Of a stretch of 64,000 bases of DNA, positions 53,052-61,527 are shown in pieces. A model generated the notes under the pieces. That model saw only the letters and a program-made list of their open reading frames with translations. It was not told the origin of the DNA and ran no database searches. The stretch spans positions 1 to 64,000 of the forward strand of contig NZ_JAQYWB010000028.1 of NCBI RefSeq assembly GCF_030145185.1. The letters are read 5' to 3'. This DNA comes from Desulfoluna sp. (lineage in GTDB: Bacteria > Desulfobacterota > Desulfobacteria > Desulfobacterales > Desulfolunaceae). Made by a program: the position numbers and the translations under genes. Position 1 is the stretch's first letter. Each line of letters starts with the position of its first letter.

Positions 53052-54554
53052 ATGAGTGATTACACCATTTTTATCGGGCTGCTTGCCTTGTATATCGGCA
53101 GCCTGGTTGGCATCGGCCTTTACTACAACAAAAAACAGAAAAGCAGCATCGACTTTTTTCTGGCGGGACGGGAACTCAACGCCCTGTCCATTGGATTTTC
53201 CGCAGCAGCGTCCTGGCTGACGGCCGGCGCTCTCCTGGCCGTGACCGGCTTTTTCATGCTTCTGGGCATGGGCTCCATCTGGGGCTTTGTCGCCCCCAAC
53301 ATCATTGCCCTTCTCGTCATCGCCCTGCTGGTCAGGAAGCTGAAACGCCTGCCGGCGGTCACCCAGCCCGAGCTCCTGGAGATGCGCTACGGCGGATCGC
53401 TGAGAGGTCCTGTGGCCCTCGTCATTACGATCGTGATGATCCTTTTTGCGGTCTCGGACATCAAGGGATTCTCCATGGTCCTGGAAATTTTCTATGGACT
53501 GGATCCCCTTTACTCCGTGCTGATCGTCGGGGCTGCCGTGGCCCTCTATGTCAACTTAGGGGGCTTTTCCGCCGTGGTCTTTACCGACCGCATCCAGTTC
53601 CTGATGCTCTTCCTCTTCATCATGATCATGGCCGTCATGACCACAGGGGCCGCCACCGACGCAGACGCCGCCCTCGATTTCTCAAAAATGATGGGAGAGG
53701 TTCCCGGCTCCTGGTACAATCCCTTCTCCGTGGGGTTGCCCATGGTTCTCATTTTCACCCTCTCCATCGTTCCCGGCTGGATCACCGAGCAGGATCCCTG
53801 GCAGAAAGTGTGGGCCGCCAAAGATGAAAAGGCGGCGCAATCCGGCATGCTCATCGGCGCCGTGCTGGTCACCCTTGTGTTTGCGGGCTGTGCCGTCATC
53901 GCCATCGCCCTCAACAGGATCTATCCCGAGATCGCAGCCGCAGGCTTCCCTGCTGGCATGGCCAAGGCCGAACCAGCCCTGCTGGTCTTCATCAAGGAGA
54001 GCGGCTTCTCCCGATTCGGGTTGGCCTTTTGCGCCATCGGCCTTGCCACAGCAGCCATGTCCTGCGCCGACACCTTCGCCACCTCCGGCGCCTCCTGCAT
54101 CTCCCGGGACCTCTACCAGCGCTACGTAAACCCCAACGCCGATGAGAAACAGATCATGCGGATCAACCGCCTCTCCGTGCTTTTCATCATCGCCGCGGCC
54201 ACCATCTGCTCCTACTTTATCCACAACATCATCGAGGCGATCCACATCGCCACGTTCATTGCCAGTGCCTCCTGCTTCTTCCCCCTCATGGGCGGCCTCT
54301 TCTGGAGACGCGCCACCCACAAAGGCGCCATGGCAAGCATCACCACCGGTGCCGGGGTTCAGATCGTTCTTGTTCTCATCGACCTGATCAAAACCCCGCC
54401 CATGGCCCCGGGGTACCTGGAATCTCTCTCACCCATCCTCTCTGGACACGGCGTCATTGTCGGCATGTTTCTCAGTGGCCTCGCTTTTATCGCCGTCTCC
54501 TTTGCGACACCGCCCGTTGATAAGGAACGCCTGGACCGTTTCTTCCCTGCTTAA
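53052..54554 (+). CDS. Sodium:solute symporter, SSS family
   Basis: The 500-residue protein has about 13 hydrophobic helices. Its N-terminus reads YTIFIGLLALYIGSLVGIGLYYNKKQKSSIDFFLAGRELNALSIGFSAAASWLTAGALLAVTGFFM, the SSS pattern. Later segments include VYVNLGGFSAVVFTDRIQFLMLF-like sequence and GLATAAMSCADTFATSGASCISRDLYQRYVNP, the sodium-site helix. Substrate is unknown. ATG 53052 gives the family start; the frame is open to 53004. A strong terminator follows. Confidence 0.92.
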   Translation: MSDYTIFIGLLALYIGSLVGIGLYYNKKQKSSIDFFLAGRELNALSIGFSAAASWLTAGALLAVTGFFMLLGMGSIWGFVAPNIIALLVIALLVRKLKRLPAVTQPELLEMRYGGSLRGPVALVITIVMILFAVSDIKGFSMVLEIFYGLDPLYSVLIVGAAVALYVNLGGFSAVVFTDRIQFLMLFLFIMIMAVMTTGAATDADAALDFSKMMGEVPGSWYNPFSVGLPMVLIFTLSIVPGWITEQDPWQKVWAAKDEKAAQSGMLIGAVLVTLVFAGCAVIAIALNRIYPEIAAAGFPAGMAKAEPALLVFIKESGFSRFGLAFCAIGLATAAMSCADTFATSGASCISRDLYQRYVNPNADEKQIMRINRLSVLFIIAAATICSYFIHNIIEAIHIATFIASASCFFPLMGGLFWRRATHKGAMASITTGAGVQIVLVLIDLIKTPPMAPGYLESLSPILSGHGVIVGMFLSGLAFIAVSFATPPVDKERLDRFFPA

Positions 54555-54574
54555 TTTTTCCTGCTTAAAAAAAA

Positions 54575-54605
54575 GGGGCGCTCTTTTACCAAAGAGCGCC
54601 CCACG
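54575..54605 (+). terminator. Terminator after SSS symporter
   Basis: GGGGCGCTCTTT and AAAGAGCGCCCC pair perfectly around a 4-base loop, with an A-run on the left. The run favours the minus strand, so the structure may also serve the convergent gene ending at 54635. Confidence 0.85.
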
Positions 54606-54634
54606 AAGAAAGCATGAAGAAACGAAATGACGAT

Positions 54635-55447
54635 TCAAGGATAAGGCCTACTCACCCTGGCCAAAAGGCTTTCTAAAGCCCGCCCAGCAGCCCCCCCCAG
54701 TGTATCGAGATCGACAGGGACGCCGTTGACCAAAAGCACGCCTTCCATGCCCACAGGATCAATGGACGCCTGACTGAGACGGTAAGACAAGGTTAACGCC
54801 TGAAAGCCTATCGTCATGCCATCAAGCAGTCCGCCTTTAACGGTCAAGGGGGACTCCGCCGGAGTATTGAGAATCATTTTGATTTTTGAGTCCAAGAGCC
54901 CCATATCCACTCCGGCCAAAAGCGTAAATTTGCCGGTAACGGTCTCTTCACCACCCTCTACGGGTGAAAATTCATCAAAGGTAAAACCCAGAACAAGCCC
55001 CAGGGGATCCATGCTCACCCCTTCAACGGCAATGACCATTCCGTCGACGTTATAAATCACACCGTCTTCCAGCACCCCGCTCCCGTCAAGAAAGACAGGC
55101 TGATCCAGGTCAACCGGTACCCCGTTGATCAAAAGCGTTCCGCTCACGCCCACCGGATCAATGGCGGTCTGGCTCAAGCTGAAATAAAAAGTGAACGCCT
55201 CGAAACCCAGGTTCATGCCATCGAGCGGCCCGCCGGTGATGCTCAAGGGGGTCTCCTCCTCGGAATTGAGGATCATCAACACTTTGGGATCGAGGATTTC
55301 CATATCCAGCCCCACCCGCATCGTCATTTTCCCGCTGACGGTCTCTTCGCCACCCGCCACAGGAAGAAAATCGTCAAAAACGAATCCAAGAATCACCCCC
55401 GAGGGATCCGTGTTTTTCATGTCTCGATAAATCATAAAACAGAACAT
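54635..55447 (-). CDS. Unknown protein made of two tandem repeats
   Basis: The 270-residue protein contains two copies of a roughly 130-residue unit. Each has (D)P-x-G-x-x-LGF-x-FD-x-F-x-PV-x-GGEETV-x-GK, a ...LDxKxxMILN...PL...GGxLDGMxxGF... segment and LSQxxIDPVGxxGxLLxNGVPVDLD. The pattern is beta-rich and acidic. I do not recognise the family. No signal peptide or membrane helix is seen. Starts at 55447, 55435 and 55420 are possible, none with a clear ribosome site. It lies alone between convergent SSS and divergent M28-like genes. Confidence 0.7.
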   Translation of the reverse strand: MFCFMIYRDMKNTDPSGVILGFVFDDFLPVAGGEETVSGKMTMRVGLDMEILDPKVLMILNSEEETPLSITGGPLDGMNLGFEAFTFYFSLSQTAIDPVGVSGTLLINGVPVDLDQPVFLDGSGVLEDGVIYNVDGMVIAVEGVSMDPLGLVLGFTFDEFSPVEGGEETVTGKFTLLAGVDMGLLDSKIKMILNTPAESPLTVKGGLLDGMTIGFQALTLSYRLSQASIDPVGMEGVLLVNGVPVDLDTLGGAAGRALESLLARVSRPYP

Positions 55448-55856
55448 TGGCAGTCACTTATACGGGCAATTATTTTCTTTGTAAAGCCCCAACCTCGAAA
55501 AAATCGCTGCTTTTTTTGCTTATTTACATCGCGACAACGTCACGAAAAATCTCCATCGACGCCTCATTCCAGACCTGCCGCTCAAGCTGTGCCGGGATGA
55601 TTGACAAGCCGCGCACAATCACATAAAATTATGAACCATATCCCATAGCTATCATTGATGAGTTCAGCCCACATCGTGCGCCTGTTTCTAACACGTAAGG
55701 GACTTCTTTCCCTGCCGTTTCCAGCATCACGCTCACGAGGGCGGACCATCGCCCAGCCCCCATCCTCTCTATTTGCCCTCTCCCTTTCCTGCACCGCGCA
55801 GAAACATCCCGGATGGCTTCGTATGAACAAACCACCCCCAACCCAAGGAAGGCCTC
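55448..55856. other. Intergenic, no gene supported
   Basis: About 410 bp between the tandem-repeat protein and the M28-like gene. Short open frames on both strands lack protein-like pattern. It should hold the two divergent promoters; none is clear. Confidence 0.4.
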
Positions 55857-57809
55857 ATGAAACCATTGAAAGAGACCCTGCCCTACCGCAGCCTCTGTGT
55901 TGTCCTGTTTTCGCTTGTCGTCATCGCAACCCAGGCCCATGCCATCGTCACGGAAAAAGAGATCACAGCCTCACGAGGAACACTGAAAGAGACGGTTCAC
56001 CTTGAATGGACACCTGTCAGCTGGGCAACGGGATATCATATCCTGCGATCTTTCAATTATAACGGTCTCTATTTTCCTGTGGGCTGGTCGGAAGACGGCG
56101 ACGAGACATACCGGGATGAAAACGTGGAGGGCGGGGTTTATTACTGGTACAAGGTCAAACCTCAGTTTGGTATTTTTTCAGGCCGAGCGACCCAGAGGGT
56201 CCAGGGCTGGATCACCCCGAGAGAGCCCGGAGGCATGGTGGATACCGCGGAAAGGATCCCCGGAATCCTCAAACAGATCCCCCATTTCCACAATGTAAAA
56301 TCCCTTGCAGAAACGCGTCGCGCCTCACTCCCCGAGCCCACGACAGATGAGGCAAACATCCCTTCAAACGCCGATATTTTCAAATGGGTAGAGGGCATTT
56401 GCGCCACAGAACACCGGCGAATCGGATCACCCGAATCCCAGAGAGCCATCGCCCAATTAAAAACATGGCTAACGGATCTCATCGGGGCCCAGGGTCTGGT
56501 TTACGACGAAGCGTTCGATCTCGAAGCGGTCTACACGGCATCCGAGTGGGGCCTGACCGTCAACACAGGAGAAGGCGATCACCCCTTTGATGCTTTTTAC
56601 GCCGTCAACACGGGCATGACCCTTAACAGCCCCCATGGATCCACGGTTTCCGGTCCCATGGTCTGGGCAGCAGACGGCTCCCCCGAGGCCTTTGATGCTC
56701 TGGGCAATATCCAGGGAAAGGTGGTGGTGGCTGAATGCGAATTTTCAAGCCTGCCCCTGGGGCTCATCGACCTGCTTTTTAACGGTGGCTACGCAAAATC
56801 CGACCCAGAGAGCTGGATCAACCTGCTGACCTCGATCCCCATGACCTTTACGCGATCCAATTTTCCTGCGGAATATTTAGACGACGAGCACTACGACGAC
56901 TCTGTTTACTGGCAAGCCTACGATCGCGGAGCCGCCGGTCTGGTCTTGATCATGAAAAACCACCCCGGCGATATCAACACGCACTGGGGACCCTATGACG
57001 GACGCATGAAACCCATGCCCTGCATGTGGGTGAGCAGTCACAAAGAAGAGGAGATCAAACAACTTGCCGAAAGTAACGCCACGGCGACCATCACCCTCGA
57101 AGGACTCGTGGAGCCTGGACAAGGCCACAATATTTATGCGGTGTTACCGGCAACAGTCCCGGTGGATGGGAAACTGTCTGAAGAGATCATCCTGATCAGC
57201 TCCCACCACGACTCCTGCTTTAAAGGAGCCACCGAAGACGGAACGGGCGTTGCCATGGTTCTGGCCCAGGCCGCCTACTGGAGCCGTATCGAGAAGAGAG
57301 AGAAAAACCTCGTCTTTGTCTTTACCGACGGGCATCACTACAGGGGCATCGGAGCCGAGAGCTTTGCCCATACCCATTTAAACGACATCATGGCCCACAC
57401 CATCATCAACATCAACCTGGAACACATGGCCGCCAAAGGGGTGAAAGAAAACAGCGATGGAAAACTGGTCGTTCAGGACCACGGGGCCCTGACCACCATT
57501 TTTATCAATGAATCTCCCACCGCCATCGCCACGACCCGCCGCATGCTTGAAAAAGCCATGCCCGATCGGACGGTGGCGATTCACTCCACCCTCCTGGGCA
57601 ATGTTCCCCCCGGAGAATCCGGCCATTTCCATGTGGTCGCGGGCATCGACTTCATCCACTGGATTGGCTATCCCGTCTACCTCCTGACCGCAGAAGACAC
57701 CCTGGACAAGGTGGACCAGACGATCCTCAACCCCCTGGCTCGTGCCGCCATTGAGTTGACCGGCACCTTTATGATACTCCCGGAAGGCTATTCTGACTAT
57801 GAACAGTAG
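55857..57809 (+). CDS. Exported M28-like protein with Fn3 domain
   Basis: The 650-residue protein has a signal peptide (SLCVVLFSLVVIATQAHA), a fibronectin-III-like domain (about 45-120, VHLEWTPVSWATGYHILRS), a spacer with a PA-like insert, and an M28 aminopeptidase-like domain (about 440-640). Metal-site parts are visible: SSHHDSCFKGATEDGTGVA (His451, Asp452, Asp461) and GHFHVVAGID. The usual catalytic Glu-Glu pair is replaced by His493-His494 in FTDGHHYRGIGAESF. It may be inactive or use altered chemistry. AAGGAAGG precedes ATG. It stands alone. Confidence 0.85.
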   Translation: MKPLKETLPYRSLCVVLFSLVVIATQAHAIVTEKEITASRGTLKETVHLEWTPVSWATGYHILRSFNYNGLYFPVGWSEDGDETYRDENVEGGVYYWYKVKPQFGIFSGRATQRVQGWITPREPGGMVDTAERIPGILKQIPHFHNVKSLAETRRASLPEPTTDEANIPSNADIFKWVEGICATEHRRIGSPESQRAIAQLKTWLTDLIGAQGLVYDEAFDLEAVYTASEWGLTVNTGEGDHPFDAFYAVNTGMTLNSPHGSTVSGPMVWAADGSPEAFDALGNIQGKVVVAECEFSSLPLGLIDLLFNGGYAKSDPESWINLLTSIPMTFTRSNFPAEYLDDEHYDDSVYWQAYDRGAAGLVLIMKNHPGDINTHWGPYDGRMKPMPCMWVSSHKEEEIKQLAESNATATITLEGLVEPGQGHNIYAVLPATVPVDGKLSEEIILISSHHDSCFKGATEDGTGVAMVLAQAAYWSRIEKREKNLVFVFTDGHHYRGIGAESFAHTHLNDIMAHTIININLEHMAAKGVKENSDGKLVVQDHGALTTIFINESPTAIATTRRMLEKAMPDRTVAIHSTLLGNVPPGESGHFHVVAGIDFIHWIGYPVYLLTAEDTLDKVDQTILNPLARAAIELTGTFMILPEGYSDYEQ

Positions 57810-57812
57810 TTC

Positions 57813-57872
57813 GCGAATGCTCCCGACCTTCGTTCCTCAGGTCGATCACATTCGCTTACGGGCTGCGCCCGT
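57813..57872 (+). terminator. Strong hairpins after the M28-like gene
   Basis: GCGAATG...CATTCGC (57813-57819, 57849-57855) with inner CGACCT...AGGTCG, then ACGGGC-TGC-GCCCGT (57858-57872). The first starts 3 bp behind the stop. There is no T-run, so this may protect the 3' end or belong to a repeat family instead of ending transcription. Confidence 0.55.
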
Positions 57873-58132
57873 GATCAACAGTATGGGCTATTCGTGCTTC
57901 TTCACATGGACTAAAGGTAAAAAAACATCCATAAAGCCCATTGAATCGGCCTTGACTTAGATCGTAATAACTCCGGCTGCGAAGTATGGCATCTCGAAAG
58001 CGGGTTTGCGAATGCACATCGCCAGTCATAACTCCGGGCTGAAATACATCCGCATTCGCGTGAAGTGAGTGGAAGGAAACGCACAGTACGTCGCAAGTGC
58101 AGGGTGGGCATCCCCTGCACCCGTCGACTTAA

Positions 58133-58296
58133 CCTGGATATTTCATGAGAAAACGATCACCTCAAAGCAATATACGTGCTATTGCAACATCTTATTGAAG
58201 CAAATTCAGTTATTTCTAAAATACAAAATGTAATTCACGATCACCTGTTCGATTTTCTCACCCTTCGGGCGAGCCAGGTGAAATATCTGGATTCGT
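58133..58296. mobile_element. GGATATTTCA-bounded repeat element
   Basis: TGGATATTTCA near 58136 and its inverse TGAAATATCTGG near 58281 bound about 160 bp, with GAGAAAACGATCACC inside the left end. GATCACC...GATTTTCTCACCCTTCGGGCGAGCC lies inside the right end. Related sequences occur near 6024-6170, 26318-26420 and (inverted) 59236-59400, with fragments at 7318 and 40988. No protein is encoded. This looks like a small non-autonomous element family. It sits 5 bp from the flavoprotein stop. Confidence 0.6.
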
Positions 58297-58300
58297 TTAG

Positions 58301-59047
58301 CTATACCGCTGAATCTCTGTGGTGAAAAATAAATTTCTTCTGTTTGCGGCACTCTGCCCAGAACATGTTCGAGCCCTGAAGGGCCGGTTCCTTAGGAATG
58401 GGCTGGGCCACCGCCGCCTCCATGGTGGTTTCCGAGATCTGACCGTTCGTGACAAACTCTCGGCCGGCCTGACGGATCCCCTCATGGATGGCGGCCACCT
58501 CCTTTGGAAAGAGGTCGTCCATGGCCAGGATATAAGAATTGGGACGTAAAAGTTCGCCAAGATAATCGGCCTGAAAGTTTTTACAGATCCTCTTGATGTG
58601 ATCCACCAACCCGTCAAAGTTATCCGCCTCCCAGAACCCGCAGACACTCATGAGAAAGATCCCGGGAATTTTCGAGATACGGGACTTGTGCCGATAGTGC
58701 CCCTCCACCATCTCGAATTCCGGTTCCACCAGGGGGATAATTCGATCGACAAAGGTTTTCATCTGGGCTGTCATCCCGTCCACATAAAGAGGCGTGGCAA
58801 GAATCAAAGCATCGGCTGCTGCCACCTGGTCAAGAATCGCCGGCATGTCGTCCTTATGGATACACTCACCCGGGGTGCGCACCCAGCAGTTGAAGCAGCC
58901 GTCGCAATACTTGATCTTTTTATCAACCACATTGAAACGTTCCACCTCAGCCCCCGCTTCAGCAGCACCCTGCAGAAACAGGTCTAAAAGAATATGGGTC
59001 ATCCCCTTTTTTGTCGTGGGGCTTCCATTAACAGCCAGTATTTTCAT
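58301..59047 (-). CDS. Iron-sulfur flavoprotein (flavodoxin-fold NAD(P)H oxidoreductase)
   Basis: The 248-residue protein has an N-terminal flavodoxin-like FMN site (MKILAVNGSPTTKKGMTHILLDLFLQGA) and a compact cluster motif Cys48, 51, 54, 62 (YCDGCFNCWVRTPGEC), the arrangement of Isf-type proteins that hold [4Fe-4S]. ADALILATPLYVDGMTAQMKTFVDR and an SVCGFWE segment complete the family. Such proteins move electrons between ferredoxin and other acceptors, often against oxygen stress in anaerobes. CAGGAGGATTGAC precedes ATG. It is a single gene amid repeats; substrate unknown. Confidence 0.9.
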   Translation of the reverse strand: MKILAVNGSPTTKKGMTHILLDLFLQGAAEAGAEVERFNVVDKKIKYCDGCFNCWVRTPGECIHKDDMPAILDQVAAADALILATPLYVDGMTAQMKTFVDRIIPLVEPEFEMVEGHYRHKSRISKIPGIFLMSVCGFWEADNFDGLVDHIKRICKNFQADYLGELLRPNSYILAMDDLFPKEVAAIHEGIRQAGREFVTNGQISETTMEAAVAQPIPKEPALQGSNMFWAECRKQKKFIFHHRDSAV

Positions 59048-59412
59048 GTCAATCCTCCTGTTTAGAGCCATGTGCATTGTTCAAGAAAAATCAGTGACTG
59101 TCAATTTCTCAACGCTCCTCATAAAGGCATAATCAAGAAAAAAAACGGCCACATACATTTTCGACCTTTGCACACATTCCGGCAAATATAAAGAATTGAC
59201 TGTACAGAAAAGTAAAAGCGGCCTCTCCCCTATCCCGGATATTTCACGAGTTGGGTGAGCTCATATGCAAGGCATCAGAGCTGAAGATGTAGTGGTTTAC
59301 CTCAAAGCTCTGATAACGCAGCAGATGAGTGCACCCGGCTCGCCCGAAGGGTGAGAAAATCAAACAGAATACCGTGGATTACATTTTGCATTTTTAAAAC
59401 GACTGAAAATAT
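59048..59412. other. Intergenic with inverted GGATATTTCA-family copy
   Basis: No gene. About 59236-59400 contains CCCGGATATTTCACGAG and then GGCTCGCCCGAAGGGTGAG...ATTACATTTTGCATTTTT, the inverse of parts of the element at 58133-58296. The promoter of the flavoprotein should be near 59050-59130. Confidence 0.5.
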
Positions 59413-59712
59413 TATAGGGGGACAGGTTCCGGCGATGAGCATTTGAAATAAAATAGAGGAAAGAAACAGGCGCGACAGGTGCTTGACCAAAAGCCAAATC
59501 AAATCGAAGGCAAATTGAGAAAAAATTGAGGGGACAGGCCCCAGCGAATAAATAAATAGAATAATAAATGGGGGAGATAGGTTCCCGTGTAAACTTACAA
59601 AAAAAGCGGGGACTGGCCCCGGTGATTAACCTTAAAAATAGAGGAAAGAAATAGGCGGGACAGGTGCTATACCAAAAACCAAATCAAATCGAGAGACAGG
59701 CCCCAGCGAACT
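59413..59712. repeat. Degenerate GGGGACAGG repeat array
   Basis: Seven variants of GGGGACAGGTTCC/GGGGACAGGCCCC lie near 59417, 59471, 59530, 59570, 59606, 59655 and 59695. A larger direct repeat of about 75-95 bp (AGAGGAAAGAAACAGGC... and AGAGGAAAGAAATAGGC...) covers 59455-59548 and 59639-59712. The same core flanks the RAYT transposase gene at 62728 and, inverted, at 63841. Similar REP sequences are often spread by RAYT enzymes. Confidence 0.7.
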
Positions 59713-59800
59713 CACAAAACGAGGCCTTCGATGGTGAACGAAAAGTGTGCCACTTAAAAGATGGTTGCCGCCGCACCAAGTCTTTCGTTCCAGAGCCGGA

Positions 59801-61405
59801 TCAATCCGCATCCATCCCAGGGGGCCGACGCCTGATCAGCATCAATGCGATCACTTCGTTGAGGGTCATCTTCGCAACCGGATCCTCGACCTTTATCTTG
59901 TTCATCTGAATTTCTGCCGAAACAGATTCGCCGCGAAGGCGGCTCTGCCATTCTCTGAATTGTTTAAGAATAAAGTAAAAATGCCGTTCCTCGACAAACC
60001 CCACATTGGGATTGTTCATAATGCTCTGGGTCGTAAACCGCAGTGCGTTATGGATCTCAGGGACATGCACCTGCCCCGTTGAGGCGCTGATCGCTGTGAT
60101 TTCGTACTCATCAGGGTTACCAATCAAATGACCAAACTCATGGCAGATCGCCTTTCTGTCATATTCACCAAAGACCTCTGTATTGACGGTTGTGTCCAAT
60201 TCCTGGGCACGTGCCTTACGCTCCGTGTCAGGTGTCAGCAGGCCACGAAGCTCCGCCTCTTCCTCAGCCCTCACGAATCGGTGCTGTCCGTCACACTTAA
60301 CCGGTGTCTTTGCATCGAGAAAACCCGCGGCAGCCAGGGCTCTCATCTTGAGACTTTTGACCTCATAGGGGCCTTCAACCTTACCTGTATTCAGACTTTT
60401 TACCTGATACTGCGCCGAGGAATTTATGCTCCGCAGTAAATCTGCGAGTTCAGGGGTATTCTGCGCGAGTGCTGTGGTCGTCTTCCATGTGCTTGTTGGT
60501 GTGAAGTATCGAAGGGTACCGATCTGTCCGCTCAGTCGCTGTTGTTTAAAAACGGACAAGTCAGGAGCCGACAACGCTTCCCGCCGAAGTTCACTGAGAT
60601 AAATATAAGCGCCACTGGCTGACGGAAGATCGAAAATTGCCCCGGTCTTCTGAACAGCCGGCGGAGGGTCTCCCAGCCCAATCGTATAGACATGATCCCC
60701 GACAGGAACCCACTTTAATGAAAATCGTATGTCATATTTACGTTTGGCCGTGTTATCAACGATTCGAGCGCGATTGTTCCAGCCAGCCTGAATGTGCGTC
60801 GTCCAATCAGATGCAATCTTCGGAGAAACGCCCGTTTTTCCAGCACAATGGGCAATCACCTCCAGAACCGTCCCGCGAAGGATAAAGTCGAGTTTTGTGT
60901 CCCATCCGTACTCAACGTCCTCAGACACAGGGCCAGGAACAACATAATCTTCCCACAGACCGCTGGTAGGATTAAACTTATTGTAGTTCATACCGGGTGT
61001 GTAGGTCAGTGTTTGAGTGATGCCAATTTTAACCCTGTGGCGAGCAGCGTCCTCTCTTGCTTGTTTTTGCGAACCCTTTTGAGCGGCTTCAGCAAAAACG
61101 CCGGTCCCTCCATGCCTGATTATCTTTTGCCTCGGGGTCCGCGTGACACGCGCCTGTTTATCAAGCTTCAGCGCCTGTTCAATCATCAGGTTCAATTCGT
61201 CAACAGCCCCATCCTTATTTCTTATCGATGTACGCCCCCTCTTTGAAGCCACCCAGGTTCTGAAAGCGTGGGACAATTGTTCCATGGCCTGGGGTGAGGG
61301 AGTCCTGCCATATTTTTGCAAGGCCAAATCAACGGCTTTAAGGAACTTGCTGCGGGGCTTCAGCCCTCCTCTCGCGGTACGTGTCTTCCAACTGGCATAA
61401 TCCAC
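59801..61405 (-). CDS. Unknown protein with snapalysin-like HExxHxxGxxD motif
   Basis: The 534-residue protein is not one I recognise. Residues 1-110 are basic and helical. About 130-270 look beta-rich (KIGITQTLTYTPGMNYNKFNP, YDIRFSLKWVPVGDHVYTIGLGD). Residues 422-432 read HEFGHLIGNPD, a metzincin-type HExxHxxGxxD in which the third ligand would be Asp, and QSIMNN at 460-465 may form the Met-turn. GTG 61405 is chosen because GGAGG lies 8 bases upstream; ATG 61420 overlaps that site. No signal peptide is seen. It could be a delivered effector or an intracellular protease. Confidence 0.75.
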   Translation of the reverse strand: MDYASWKTRTARGGLKPRSKFLKAVDLALQKYGRTPSPQAMEQLSHAFRTWVASKRGRTSIRNKDGAVDELNLMIEQALKLDKQARVTRTPRQKIIRHGGTGVFAEAAQKGSQKQAREDAARHRVKIGITQTLTYTPGMNYNKFNPTSGLWEDYVVPGPVSEDVEYGWDTKLDFILRGTVLEVIAHCAGKTGVSPKIASDWTTHIQAGWNNRARIVDNTAKRKYDIRFSLKWVPVGDHVYTIGLGDPPPAVQKTGAIFDLPSASGAYIYLSELRREALSAPDLSVFKQQRLSGQIGTLRYFTPTSTWKTTTALAQNTPELADLLRSINSSAQYQVKSLNTGKVEGPYEVKSLKMRALAAAGFLDAKTPVKCDGQHRFVRAEEEAELRGLLTPDTERKARAQELDTTVNTEVFGEYDRKAICHEFGHLIGNPDEYEITAISASTGQVHVPEIHNALRFTTQSIMNNPNVGFVEERHFYFILKQFREWQSRLRGESVSAEIQMNKIKVEDPVAKMTLNEVIALMLIRRRPPGMDAD

Positions 61406-61527
61406 CGTGTGTTCCTCCATAAAAAATAAAAGAGAAATAAACAGGCCATCGTTTATCTTCAGGCCACGGGCCAATAACCGAGTTCTATTTTAGATCAGGC
61501 AGGTAACTATAGAAAAAGAAGACAGGA

